The notes under the pieces are model-generated. The model worked only from the letters and a program-made list of their open reading frames with translations. It had not been told where the DNA came from and ran no database searches. A DNA stretch of 64,000 nucleotides from an uncultured Cellulomonas sp. (GTDB lineage Bacteria; Actinomycetota; Actinomycetes; Actinomycetales; Cellulomonadaceae), in assembly GCF_947494015.1 (NCBI RefSeq), contig NZ_CANLTL010000006.1, forward strand, positions 62,001 to 126,000. Reading direction: 5' to 3'. Shown one piece after another: positions 25,091 to 33,254 of the stretch. Made by a program: the position numbers and the translations under genes. Each line of letters starts with the position of its first letter. Positions within the stretch are counted from its first letter, which is position 1.

Positions 25091-25977
25091 GCACCCACGC
25101 CGTCCCGGACCGCCGCGTCCCGGCCCCTACCACCGCCCCGTCGGCCAGGTCCGCACCGGACGACGTCGTGCACGCCCGGCCCACCGGTGGCGGCACCGGC
25201 CTGCTCGCGCTGCAGGTGGTCACCGAGGTGCGGGCCAGCCTGCGCAGCCCCGAGTTCGCCGTCGGGGCCGTGGTCATCCCGGTGATCCTCTACGCGATGT
25301 TCGGGCTGACCAACGCCGCGAGCCTGCTGCCGGGGGGCACCCGGATCGGCCTGGCGATGCTGCTGTCGCTGTCCTGCTACGGAGTGGTCACGCTGGCGAT
25401 CGTGGTGTTCGGGGAGGACGTCGCCAAGGACCGCGGCCGGGGCTGGCTGCGCACGCTGCGCGCGACGCCGTTCCCCACCTGGGCCTACCTGGCCGGCAAG
25501 CTCGGGGCGGCGCTCGTGCACACCCTGCTCATCGCGCTGACCATGGCGGTGCTGGCGGCGACCGCGGGCGGGGTGCACCTGGCCGCCCCGCAGTGGGCGG
25601 CCTACGCCGCGCTCATGCTGGCCGGCGTCGTGCTGTTCGCGCCGCTCGGGTTCGCGATCGCCTACCTGGCCCGGCCACGGACGGCCGCCGTGGTCGCGAA
25701 CGTCGTGTTCCTCCCGCTGGCGTTCGCCTCCGGGTTCTTCATCCCGCTGTCCGAGCTCCCGGACGTCATGGGCGACCTCGCGCGCTACCTGCCGACGTAC
25801 CACTTCGGCCAGCTCGTGTACCGCGCCCTGCTCCCCGCGCAGGACGTCGAGGCGTTCACCGGTGCGGCGACCGGGCCGGCCACCGTGCACGTGGCGTGGG
25901 TGGTCGGCTCCGCCGTGGTGCTGACCGCGGCGGCCCTCCTCGCCGCCCGCCGGGAGGCGGTGACCCGGCGGGGGTGA
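25087..25977 (+). CDS. ABC-2 type exporter permease
   Basis: This 296-residue membrane protein forms the pore with the preceding ATPase. After a 45-residue Pro/Ala-rich N-terminus there are six predicted helices, including FAVGAVVIPVILYAMFGL, LAMLLSLSCYGVVTLAIVVFG, LIALTMAVLAATAGG and VVANVVFLPLAFASGFFIPL. The last contains the FxSGxFIP pattern typical of ABC-2 permeases. The long EDVAKDRGRGWLRTLRATPFP loop is the usual coupling region. The ATG at 25087 overlaps the ATPase stop. A hairpin terminator follows. Confidence 0.93.
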   Translation: MSTHAVPDRRVPAPTTAPSARSAPDDVVHARPTGGGTGLLALQVVTEVRASLRSPEFAVGAVVIPVILYAMFGLTNAASLLPGGTRIGLAMLLSLSCYGVVTLAIVVFGEDVAKDRGRGWLRTLRATPFPTWAYLAGKLGAALVHTLLIALTMAVLAATAGGVHLAAPQWAAYAALMLAGVVLFAPLGFAIAYLARPRTAAVVANVVFLPLAFASGFFIPLSELPDVMGDLARYLPTYHFGQLVYRALLPAQDVEAFTGAATGPATVHVAWVVGSAVVLTAAALLAARREAVTRRG

Positions 25978-25995
25978 CCCCCGGTCCTGGCCCCC

Positions 25996-26038
25996 GCGCG
26001 CCGACGCCGGGGCCTGCGGGCCCCGTGCGCCGGCGCGC
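25996..26038 (+). terminator. Long GC-rich hairpin after the ABC exporter
   Basis: Arms at 25996-26014 (GCGCGCC...GGGGCC) and 26019-26038 (GGCCCC...GGCGCGC) pair almost fully, with one bulge, around a TGCG loop. It lies 18 bases after the permease stop and before the esterase gene. Confidence 0.65.
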
Positions 26039-26055
26039 TGCGGGAGGCTGACGTC

Positions 26056-27048
26056 ATGCCCATCGACCCGTTCTTCGTGCGCCGCTTCCCGATGCTCGAC
26101 GGCATCGACCTCGCGACCGACGCCGCGCGCAGCCCCGAGCAGGACGCCCGGCTCGCCGCGTACCGGTCGCACCCCCACCCCTACACGGTGCCGGACACCG
26201 TCGCGGTCTCGCCGCTGACCATCCCCGGACCGCACGGGCCCGTCGCGGCGCGGCTGCTGCGCCCGCGCGACGCAGCACCGTCCGAGGCCACCGCGCACGC
26301 CCGGGGGCCCGGGGTGCTGTGGCTGCACGGCGGCGGGTTCGCCGGCGGCTCCCTCGACGCCCCGGAGGCGCACGTGGTCGGCGCCGAGCTCGCGCGCCGG
26401 GCCGGGGCCGTGGTGCTGACCGTCGGCTACCGGCTCGCCGTCGGCGGCGTGCGTCACCCCGTCCCGCTCGACGACGTCGCCGCCGCCTGGGACTGGCTGG
26501 TCGCCGCGGCGGGGGACCTCGGCATCGACCCGACCCGCATGTCGATCGGCGGGACGAGCGCGGGCGGCAACCTCGCGGCGGCCGCGTGCCTGCGCGCCCG
26601 GGACCGGGGCACCGCCCGGCCGGCGCGCATGCTGCTCGCCTATCCCGCCCTGCACTTCCCCACCCCCGCCCTGCCGGACGCCGTCCTGGCGCAGATGCGC
26701 GAGGTCCCGGTGCTGCACCGCTTCACCGACCGGTGGGAATCGATCGTGCGTACCTACGTCGGCCGCCTCACCGACGTGCCGCACGAGGCGATGCCCGGGC
26801 ACGCGGACCTGACCGGCCTGCCGCCCGCGCTCGTCGTCGTCGCCGAGCACGACGACCTGCGACCGTCCGGCGAGCTGTTCGCCCGCCAGCTCCTCGACAG
26901 CGGCGGGGAGGCGACGACCTACCTCGCCGCCGGGATGCTGCACGGGCACCTGAACCGCGAGCCCACGCCCGAGCTGCCCGAGGTGGACCGCACGATCGAC
27001 GTGCTGGCCGACGCCCTGCGCCGACCGGTGCGGGCGCCGGTGCGCTGA
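26056..27048 (+). CDS. Alpha/beta hydrolase, HSL-type esterase
   Basis: This 330-residue cytoplasmic esterase belongs to the hormone-sensitive-lipase group. The oxyanion motif is LHGGGFAGGS, the nucleophile elbow IGGTSAGGN (Ser), the catalytic Asp lies in VVAEHDDLRPSGELF and the His in MLHGHLNRE. The N-terminal cap segment contains DPFFVRRFPMLDGIDLATD. The ATG at 26056 has GGGAGG 8 bases upstream. The natural substrate is unknown; the family hydrolyses short acyl esters. Confidence 0.93.
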   Translation: MPIDPFFVRRFPMLDGIDLATDAARSPEQDARLAAYRSHPHPYTVPDTVAVSPLTIPGPHGPVAARLLRPRDAAPSEATAHARGPGVLWLHGGGFAGGSLDAPEAHVVGAELARRAGAVVLTVGYRLAVGGVRHPVPLDDVAAAWDWLVAAAGDLGIDPTRMSIGGTSAGGNLAAAACLRARDRGTARPARMLLAYPALHFPTPALPDAVLAQMREVPVLHRFTDRWESIVRTYVGRLTDVPHEAMPGHADLTGLPPALVVVAEHDDLRPSGELFARQLLDSGGEATTYLAAGMLHGHLNREPTPELPEVDRTIDVLADALRRPVRAPVR

Positions 27049-27096
27049 CCGGTGCGCCGGCCGCGCCGGTCCTGGTGGGGCACGGAGAGGCGCGGC

Positions 27097-27102
27097 TAGC
27101 GT
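27097..27102 (+). promoter_or_regulatory. -10 element of a leaderless promoter (TAGCGT)
   Basis: TAGCGT ends 6 bases before the ATG at 27109, the spacing expected for a leaderless transcript. Confidence 0.55.
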
Positions 27103-27108
27103 GGCGCG

Positions 27109-27732
27109 ATGGGACCTGACGACGCGGCCGGCCCTCGCCCCGACCGGCCGGCCCCCACCCGGGCGACGCTGCTGTGGGCCGGCTTCGACGCCGTGCTCAC
27201 CGCGCTGTGGACCGCCGCCCGCGAGCTGGACGACCGGCCCGCCCGGCGCCGGCTCGTCCGTGCCGGCCTGCTGGCGGCGGTCGTCCCCCGCGTGATCGGT
27301 GCGCTCCGGGCCGCCCGCGCCGCGATGGCCGAGGACCGCACCGACCCGGACGGCGACGTCACCGGGGGCGGCCAGCGCGGGGACGCCACGCACGACGACG
27401 CGACGGTCGACCCCGCAACCGCCGCCACGCCCGCGGCAGACACCGGCGCCCCCGCCGACGACCACACCGCCGCGGACCAGCCGTCCCCCGACGGGCGGTC
27501 CCGGCTCGCGCGGCGGACGACCGCCTGGGCCGTCGCCGCGGCGCTGGCCGGGCTCGGCACGCTCACGGTCGTCGGGTCGCACCGGCTCGAGGCTGCCGCG
27601 ATCGGCGCCCTGGGCCGCCGGGGAGTGCGCCGCCCGGCCGTGGCCCTCGGGGCGGCGCTCGGCGCGGTCCAGCTCGTCCTGAGCCTGCTCGACCGGCCGG
27701 ACGACGCCGGCAGCCAGCCGCAGACCCGCTGA
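27109..27732 (+). CDS. Hypothetical protein with two hydrophobic segments, 207 aa
   Basis: The family is not recognised. An N-terminal helical domain (TRATLLWAGFDAVLTALWTAARELDD, LVRAGLLAAVVPRVIGALRAARAAM) is followed by an Asp/Thr/Ala/Pro-rich spacer (about residues 85-135). The C-terminal membrane-like part is TTAWAVAAALAGLGTLTVVGSH and VALGAALGAVQLVLSLL. The start is supported by the leaderless -10 element. It precedes the ZIP transporter on the same strand by about 65 bases, but any shared role is unproven. Confidence 0.75.
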   Translation: MGPDDAAGPRPDRPAPTRATLLWAGFDAVLTALWTAARELDDRPARRRLVRAGLLAAVVPRVIGALRAARAAMAEDRTDPDGDVTGGGQRGDATHDDATVDPATAATPAADTGAPADDHTAADQPSPDGRSRLARRTTAWAVAAALAGLGTLTVVGSHRLEAAAIGALGRRGVRRPAVALGAALGAVQLVLSLLDRPDDAGSQPQTR

Positions 27733-27796
27733 ACGCGTGCACCGCTGCCCGTCGTCAGCGGTTGCGGGCCCCGTGACCGGACCCCACCATCGCCCG

Positions 27797-28552
27797 GTGA
27801 CGGGATGGGTCGAGGCCGGGGCGTGGGGACTGCTGGGCGGGGCCGCGCTGGTCGTGGGCGCCGCGATCGCGTGGTTCGTGCGCGTCCCGCAGGCGGTGAT
27901 CGCGGCGGTGATGGCGTTCGGGTCCGGGGTGCTGATCTCCGCGCTCGCGTTCGACCTCACCGCCGAGGCCGCGGACACCGGGGGCCTGGCGTCCACCGTG
28001 GCCGGGTTCCTCGCCGGCGCGGCGGTCTACGTCGCGGCGAACGTCGCGCTGGCCCGCCGGGGCGCACGGCACCGCAAGCGGTCGGGCGACCAGCAGCCCG
28101 GTGAGGACGAGCAGTCCGGCAGCGGCTCGGCGATCGCCATCGGTGCCCTGCTCGACGGCGTGCCCGAGTCGGTCGTCCTCGGCGTCAGCCTGCTCGGCGG
28201 GGGCGGCGTGAGCGTCGCCGTGGTCGCGGCCGTCGTCATCTCCAACGTGCCCGAGGGGCTGTCCAGCGCCGCCGGCATGCGCCGCGCCGGCCGCAGCGCT
28301 CGGTACGTCTTCGGCGTGTGGACGGTGATCGCCCTGGCCAGCGCCGCATCCGCCGCGGTGGGGTACGCGACCCTCGGCGCCGCCAGCCCCGCCGTCGTCG
28401 CGGTGATCACGGCGGTCGCCGCCGGCGCCATCCTGACGATGGTCGCCGACACGATGATCCCCGAGGCGTTCGAGCGCACCCACATCCTGACCGGGTTCAT
28501 CACGACGCTGGGGTTCCTGGCCGCGTTCAGCCTGAGCCGGCTGGGCGGCTGA
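27797..28552 (+). CDS. ZIP-family metal transporter
   Basis: This 251-residue membrane protein has about eight helices and probably imports Zn2+ or another divalent metal. The two metal-site helices are visible as GALLDGVPESVVLG and VVISNVPEGLSSAAGM. The first lacks the His of the classical HNxPEG motif and has Asp-Gly instead, as in one prokaryotic ZIP subgroup; the second keeps Asn and PEG. A variable cytoplasmic loop (RRGARHRKRSGDQQPGEDE) separates the halves. GTG at 27797 gives a natural membrane N-terminus (VTGWVEAGAWGLLGG). No Zur-type box was recognised upstream. Confidence 0.85.
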   Translation: MTGWVEAGAWGLLGGAALVVGAAIAWFVRVPQAVIAAVMAFGSGVLISALAFDLTAEAADTGGLASTVAGFLAGAAVYVAANVALARRGARHRKRSGDQQPGEDEQSGSGSAIAIGALLDGVPESVVLGVSLLGGGGVSVAVVAAVVISNVPEGLSSAAGMRRAGRSARYVFGVWTVIALASAASAAVGYATLGAASPAVVAVITAVAAGAILTMVADTMIPEAFERTHILTGFITTLGFLAAFSLSRLGG

Positions 28553-28593
28553 GGACCGCCGCGCGCGGGACCGTCCGGCGGCGGCAGCCCCGG

Positions 28594-29034
28594 TCAGGCG
28601 GGCTGCACCCACAGGTAGACGTTCAGGCCCTCGCGCGCGGCACCGGTCACCAGCTCGACGAGGTCCGCGACGACGGGCTGGGTCACCGAGGCGTCGACGT
28701 CCATCTCGTCGGACGCCGCCCACGCGGCCGCCACCTCGGACAACGCGTCGGGGTCCTCGGCCTTGCCCAGCTCGACGAGCACCTCGCACAGGAACGGCGG
28801 CAGCTCGAACAGCGACTCGTGGTCGAGGTCGACCTCCTCGAGCTCGAGGTCACCGGTGCCGAACCGCAGCGTCCCGGCGGCGATCTCGCCCAGCACCTCC
28901 AGCTCGAGCGTCGTGACGTCGCTCAGCTCCAGGTGCGGGACGTCGTCGGGGGCGTCGTCGCCGGCGTCCAGCGCCTCGGCCCGCGCCAGCGCGCCCTTGT
29001 GCTTGGTCGCGAAGATCTCGGACAGGACAGCCAT
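28594..29034 (-). CDS. Acidic hypothetical protein, 146 aa
   Basis: This small, very acidic soluble protein of unknown family begins MAVLSEIFATKHKGALARAEAL and continues with Leu/Glu-rich repeating segments (LELSDVTTLELEVLGEIAAG, DLELEEVDLDHESLFELPPFLCEVL). The composition suggests a helical protein or an immunity- or inhibitor-like binding protein. The start has GGGGAG upstream. Divergent from it is another unknown gene at 29173; a functional pair is possible but not shown. Confidence 0.78.
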   Translation of the reverse strand: MAVLSEIFATKHKGALARAEALDAGDDAPDDVPHLELSDVTTLELEVLGEIAAGTLRFGTGDLELEEVDLDHESLFELPPFLCEVLVELGKAEDPDALSEVAAAWAASDEMDVDASVTQPVVADLVELVTGAAREGLNVYLWVQPA

Positions 29035-29172
29035 GACTGCTCCCCAGAGGTCGGGTCACGCAGAGCCGATCGGCCACGCGGCGGCAGCCTAACCCCGACC
29101 GTCGACCGGCGACCGCCCCGTCGGCGGCAGGTCCCGGGTGCGTGGGGCGGTCCGCCGTCGGACGATGTCCGC

Positions 29173-29682
29173 ATGAGCCAGCCCGAGCCCACCGCCGACG
29201 ACGTCCCGGGCGGCGCCCCCGCCCTGCCGACCGACCCCGACCGGCCCGACCCCGCGCACCAGGCCCCCGACGGCGTCGACGACGCGACGGTCCGGGCGGT
29301 CGGCAAGGTGACCGCGGCACTGGAGGTCGCCGACCACGCGCGCGGGATGCTCTACGCCTTCCACCGCCTCATCGGGCGGGCGGACAACGAGCTGCAGGAC
29401 GCCCTGGACGAGCTCGAGGACGCCGGGCACGCCGACCTCGCCGACGCCGTCCGCGCCGAGCTCGTGGGCCGCAACGTGCTGGAGGGGCGCTGGTCGTTCC
29501 AGGTGGTGGAGGACTTCGACGACGGCTACTGGACGACGTTCCGCGAGTCCGAGCGCGTGGTCCGCGAGCGCCTCGTGGGCGGCCGGCGGCACGTGTACGA
29601 GTCGACCATGAAGGAGGCCAACCGCACGCACGGGCGACGGGGGCACGAGGCCCGCCCGGGTGAGCCCGGCCAGCAGGACTGA
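29173..29682 (+). CDS. Hypothetical protein, 169 aa
   Basis: The family is not named here with certainty. A 45-residue Pro/Asp-rich disordered N-terminus precedes a helical domain: VRAVGKVTAALEVADHARGMLYAFHRLIG and ADNELQDALDELEDAGHADLADAVRAELVG. A conserved-looking segment follows: GRWSFQVVEDFDDGYWTTFRESERVVRERLVGG and RRHVYESTMKEANRTHG. The Trp/Tyr-rich core looks like a real domain. GACGAT 6 bases upstream of the ATG may be a weak leaderless -10. There is no signal peptide. Confidence 0.8.
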   Translation: MSQPEPTADDVPGGAPALPTDPDRPDPAHQAPDGVDDATVRAVGKVTAALEVADHARGMLYAFHRLIGRADNELQDALDELEDAGHADLADAVRAELVGRNVLEGRWSFQVVEDFDDGYWTTFRESERVVRERLVGGRRHVYESTMKEANRTHGRRGHEARPGEPGQQD

Positions 29683-29787
29683 CGGTCCGCCGCCACGGCC
29701 GACCCCCGGGCCGCGTGACCGGCGTCGCACCACCGACGGGGTCGCGCTTCGGCCGGAGTGTGGGCGCGGGATGGCACCCTCGTGCGC

Positions 29788-30522
29788 ATGCCGTCCGTCC
29801 TGCCCCGCCGTGCCCGACGGCGTCTGGTGCCGCTCGTCGTCTACCTCCTGTCCGCGGTGGCCGTGGCGGCCGGCGCGCTGCTCGCGGCGCCCGGGCTCAC
29901 GTCGACCGGGACCGGACTCCGCTACCCCGTCACCCCTGACGAGCTGGCGTCCGCCCGCGCGGCGCTGGCGTCGCTGGAGGTGAAGGGCCGTGCGCCGCGG
30001 ACCGGGTACGACCGGGACCTGTTCGGCCAGGCCTGGGTCGACGTGGACCGCAACGGCTGCGACACGCGCAACGACGTGCTCGGCCGTGATCTCGCGGTGC
30101 GGACCGTCAAGGACGGCACCGGCGGCTGCGTCGTGCTGACCGGGACGCTGCAGGACCCGTACAGCGGGCGACCCGTCGACTTCGTCCGCGGCGTCGACAC
30201 CAGCGCCGAGGTGCAGATCGACCACGTCGTCGCGCTCTCGGACGCCTGGCAGAAGGGTGCGCAGGGCTGGGACGACGCGACCCGGACCGCGTTCGCGAAC
30301 GACCCGCGCAACCTGCTCGCGGTCGACGGCGGCCTCAACCAGGCCAAGGGTGCGGGCGACGCGGCCACCTGGCTGCCGCCGCACCGGCCGTTCCGGTGCC
30401 GGTACGTGATGCGCCAGGCCGAGGTGAAGGCGGCGTACGGGCTGTGGGTGACGGCGGCCGAGCGGGACGCCGTGGAGCGCGAGCTGGACCGGTGCGAGGT
30501 GGTCGAGCCGGCGGCCCCATGA
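29788..30522 (+). CDS. Secreted DUF1524 / HNH-type nuclease
   Basis: This 244-residue protein has an N-terminal signal or anchor helix (residues 13-34) and a DUF1524 nuclease domain of the GmrSD-type His-Me fold. The active-site region reads VQIDHVVALSDAWQKGA, followed by NDPRNLLAVDGGLNQAKGAGDAATWLPP, with the Asn/Lys positions typical of the fold. Four or more cysteines in the mature part (GCDTRN, GGCVVL, FRCRYV, DRCEV) could form disulfides, consistent with export. The start may be ATG 29788 or GTG 29782. Stand-alone secreted versions are common in actinobacteria and are thought to degrade extracellular DNA. Confidence 0.88.
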   Translation: MPSVLPRRARRRLVPLVVYLLSAVAVAAGALLAAPGLTSTGTGLRYPVTPDELASARAALASLEVKGRAPRTGYDRDLFGQAWVDVDRNGCDTRNDVLGRDLAVRTVKDGTGGCVVLTGTLQDPYSGRPVDFVRGVDTSAEVQIDHVVALSDAWQKGAQGWDDATRTAFANDPRNLLAVDGGLNQAKGAGDAATWLPPHRPFRCRYVMRQAEVKAAYGLWVTAAERDAVERELDRCEVVEPAAP

Positions 30523-30540
30523 GCCGGTCGCCGCTGTGGA

Positions 30541-30589
30541 CCGGACCACGGCGCGAGCCGGCGGCGTGAGCCGGACCACGGCGCGAGCC
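30541..30589. repeat. 19-bp direct repeat in a convergent intergenic region
   Basis: CCGGACCACGGCGCGAGCC occurs at 30541-30559 and again at 30571-30589 (period 30 bp). It lies just after the nuclease stop and before the end of the convergent DUF2993 gene. Confidence 0.8.
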
Positions 30590-30623
30590 CGTCGGCGGCG
30601 CGAGCCGGGCGGCCGCCGCGCCG

Positions 30624-31316
30624 TCAGCCCTGGGGGACGGTGACGTCGGTGCCGACGGCGACGAGCCGGACGCCGTCGGCGGTGACGGTCACGTCGGTCA
30701 GCTCCACACCCTCGGGCAGGCCGTCGACGGGGATGCTCAGGGCGTCGAGCCGGTCGATCAGGCGCTGGGGGAGCTCGCCCACCTCGACCCGCGACCCCGC
30801 GACGTCGAGCCGCTCGAGGTCGGCCTCGATCGCGCGACCTGCCGCCCGCGGCAGGAGTCCGGCGACGACGTCCACGCCCAGCACGCTCGTGGTTGCGATG
30901 ACCAGGCCCTCCTCCACCGCCAGCTCGACCACACCCAGTCCGGTGTACTCGGCCACGAGCTCGGTCAGGTTCGCCGTGGTCAGGGTGCCGGTGAGCTCGG
31001 CCGTGCCCGCCGTGTACGGCTCGGCGGTGCTGACGTCGCCGGCGCGCACCTGGACCTCCTCGAGGGGGACGCCGTCCAGCGTCGCGCCGTCCGCGGTCAC
31101 CGTGAGGTCGTCGAAGGACCCGGCGGCGAGCTGGGTGAGGAACGGGAACCCCGCGATGTCGACGTCGGGCTCCCCGGACACGTCCTCGACGCCGTCAGCG
31201 ATCGCCTCCGCGACCCGGCGCTCGGTGACGCCCAGTGCCACCCGGTCGCCGACCACCGCACCCGCGGCAAGCACCGCGACGGCGACCACGCTGACCACGA
31301 CGGCTCGGTGTCCCAT
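30624..31316 (-). CDS. DUF2993 (LmeA-like) exported protein
   Basis: This 230-residue protein has an N-terminal signal or anchor helix (VVVSVVAVAVLAAGAVVGDRVALG) and a DUF2993 domain. The domain shows VTERRVAEAIAD, PDVDIAGFPFLTQLAAGSFDDLTVTADGATL and LTDVTVTADGVRL. DUF2993 proteins resemble the mycobacterial LmeA lipid- or phosphoinositide-binding proteins of the cell envelope. The ATG at 31316 is preferred because TAGAGT ends 7 bases before it; an upstream ATG at 31361 would add only basic residues. Confidence 0.88.
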   Translation of the reverse strand: MGHRAVVVSVVAVAVLAAGAVVGDRVALGVTERRVAEAIADGVEDVSGEPDVDIAGFPFLTQLAAGSFDDLTVTADGATLDGVPLEEVQVRAGDVSTAEPYTAGTAELTGTLTTANLTELVAEYTGLGVVELAVEEGLVIATTSVLGVDVVAGLLPRAAGRAIEADLERLDVAGSRVEVGELPQRLIDRLDALSIPVDGLPEGVELTDVTVTADGVRLVAVGTDVTVPQG

Positions 31317-31323
31317 CGGCAGG

Positions 31324-31329
31324 ACTCTA
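31324..31329 (-). promoter_or_regulatory. -10 element of a leaderless promoter (TAGAGT) for DUF2993
   Basis: TAGAGT on the minus strand is followed by 7 bases and then the ATG at 31316. Confidence 0.5.
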
Positions 31330-31418
31330 CGCCGCGGCCGAAACGGTACCGCCGGGCCCATGGCGGGGCGCAGGCGCGCGGCTTAGCCTGAGCACCTGAG
31401 CCGACGAGGTGGTCAGCG

Positions 31419-31730
31419 ATGAGGTGGCTCGTTCTCCGGCTGCGGCGACCGACGCCGCCTCCGGACCCTTTCGAGGTGCTGCGGGTCCAGATGCGACTTG
31501 CCGTCCTCGCCGACGAGGTGCGCGCGCTCGAGCGCAGCGCCGAGGTCTACGCGCGCGTGCACCACCTGCGCGCGACCGAGGCCGCCTACGACGCGATGCT
31601 CGTCGAGGCGTGCCGGCTGGCGGGCGTGCCCACCCAGGGGCCGCCCGGGCGGCTGTCCACGGTGGTGCAGGACCGTCACGAGCGCTTCCGCGAGGAGGTC
31701 GAGCTCGCGGCACGCGGCTGGTCGTGGTGA
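31419..31730 (+). CDS. Hypothetical protein, 103 aa
   Basis: This small soluble, largely helical protein is of unknown family: FEVLRVQMRLAVLADEVRALE, YARVHHLRATEAAYDAMLVEACRLAG, then a Pro/Gly turn and VVQDRHERFREEVELAARGWSW. The heptad-like Leu/Val pattern suggests a helical bundle. TAGCCT at 31384-31389 may be its -10, and GAGGTGG lies upstream of the ATG. Confidence 0.7.
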   Translation: MRWLVLRLRRPTPPPDPFEVLRVQMRLAVLADEVRALERSAEVYARVHHLRATEAAYDAMLVEACRLAGVPTQGPPGRLSTVVQDRHERFREEVELAARGWSW

Positions 31731-31825
31731 GCCGAGCCGCGGGCGCCCGGCCCCGCGCGTGGTCCAGCATGCGGACAGGTGGCCGGGTCGGGAAGAGCGG
31801 GCCGCGGGGCACCGTTCCGGCCGAC

Positions 31826-33142
31826 ATGCCTGACGCTCCCGCGCCTTCGCGGTCCCGCCCCACCGCTGCCCCGCGCGCCCGGATCAGCGCCGGCCTCATC
31901 CTCCTGCTGTCCGCGCTCACGGCGGTCGGGCCGTTGACCTTCGACACCTACCTGGCGGCGTTCCCGCAGATCGCGGCGGACCTGGACGCGACGCCGGCCA
32001 CCGTCCAGCTGACCCTCACCGCCTCGCTCGCCGGCCTCGCGCTCGGCCAGGTGCTCATCGGGTCGCTCTCGGACACCTTCGGCCGACGGCGTCCGCTGCT
32101 GGGCGGCCTGGCGGTGTACGTGGTGACGTCGGCGGCACTGATGGTGGCCGACTCCATGGCCGTGTTCACCGCGCTGCGCCTGGTCCAGGGGTTCAGCGCC
32201 GCGGCGGGCATGGTGCTGTCGATGGCCATCCTGCGGGACAGCTTCGACGGCATCGCCGTCTCCAAGGCGATGGCGCGGCTCATGCTCGTCGTCGGGGTGG
32301 CCCCGGTGCTCGCGCCGACCCTGGGCGCCCAGCTGCTGCGGGTCGGGTCGTGGCGCACCATCTTCGGCTTCCTCACCGTCGCCGGCGTGCTGCTCGTCGT
32401 GCTCGCCGCGGTCCGGCTGCGCGAGACGCTCCCGGTCGAGCGCCGGCGGACCGGCGGAACGGCGGCCGCCCTGCGCACCTACCGCGAGCTCATCACCGAC
32501 CGCGGCTTCCTCGGGCTCGCGCTGCTGTCCGCGACCTACATGGGCGCCCTGTTCACGTACGTGTCCGGGTCGACCTTCGTCTTCCAGGACGGCTTCGGCC
32601 TGGACGCCCAGCAGTTCGGGTACGTGTTCGCGGGCGGCGCCGTCGCGATCACGATCGCGAGCCAGGTGTACGGCGCGGCGGTGGGGCGGTTCCGCCCGGA
32701 GCAGATGCTCACCGTGGCGGTCGCCGCGGGCGTCGTCCTGTCGCTCGCGCTGCTCGCGGTGACCCTGGCCGGCGGTGGACTGGTCCCGGTCCTGGTGCTG
32801 CTCGTGCTGACGCTCAGCACGGTCGGCCTGGTGATGCCGTCCGCCCCCGCGATCGCCCTGAACGCCAACCCGCACCGGGCCGGCAGCGCGGCCGCGCTGC
32901 TGGGTGCGCTGCAGTTCGGCGCCGGTGCGGCGATCGCGCCCATCACCGGCCTGATCGGCGGTGACCCGGCCACCGCCATGGCCACCGTGATGGCCGTGTG
33001 CATCCTGACCAGCGCGGTCCTGCTCGTAGGGGTGTCCCGCGGCTGGCGGCGCGCGTCCGGCCGGGCCCCCGCGGCGGCGTCGGACGTGACGCCGGCGGAG
33101 CGTGCCCCGGCCGCGGTGACGGAGCCGGCCCCGGCGTCCTGA
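31826..33142 (+). CDS. Bcr/CflA-family drug resistance MFS transporter
   Basis: This 438-residue exporter of the DHA1 branch has 12 predicted helices. The Bcr/CflA opening reads LTAVGPLTFDTYLAAFPQIAADL, motif A is GSLSDTFGRRRPLLGG, and a later NPHRAGSAAALLGALQFGAGA is typical of the family. Known members export bicyclomycin, sulfonamides or dipeptides; the substrate here is unknown. The ATG at 31826 was chosen as the first start giving a short charged N-terminus before helix 1. Confidence 0.93.
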   Translation: MPDAPAPSRSRPTAAPRARISAGLILLLSALTAVGPLTFDTYLAAFPQIAADLDATPATVQLTLTASLAGLALGQVLIGSLSDTFGRRRPLLGGLAVYVVTSAALMVADSMAVFTALRLVQGFSAAAGMVLSMAILRDSFDGIAVSKAMARLMLVVGVAPVLAPTLGAQLLRVGSWRTIFGFLTVAGVLLVVLAAVRLRETLPVERRRTGGTAAALRTYRELITDRGFLGLALLSATYMGALFTYVSGSTFVFQDGFGLDAQQFGYVFAGGAVAITIASQVYGAAVGRFRPEQMLTVAVAAGVVLSLALLAVTLAGGGLVPVLVLLVLTLSTVGLVMPSAPAIALNANPHRAGSAAALLGALQFGAGAAIAPITGLIGGDPATAMATVMAVCILTSAVLLVGVSRGWRRASGRAPAAASDVTPAERAPAAVTEPAPAS

Positions 33143-33175
33143 GCCGGGCGAGCGCCGGGCGAGCGCCGGGCGAGC
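33143..33175. repeat. Three 11-bp tandem repeats
   Basis: GCCGGGCGAGC is repeated three times head to tail immediately after the MFS stop. GTGGGCGCGG-type near-repeats follow to about 33200. It is intergenic. Confidence 0.85.
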
Positions 33176-33254
33176 GCGGGTGGGCGCAGGTGGGCGCGGG
33201 CGACGTCGACGGCTGCACCGGGCGCATCGGCGATGGTCACGGTAGACACGTCGA

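Noticed and set aside
31409-31825. Upstream extension of the Bcr/CflA transporter into the small gene before it
   Set aside because: The extension overlaps the 103-residue gene in another frame and has no homologous content; ATG 31826 gives the normal N-terminus.
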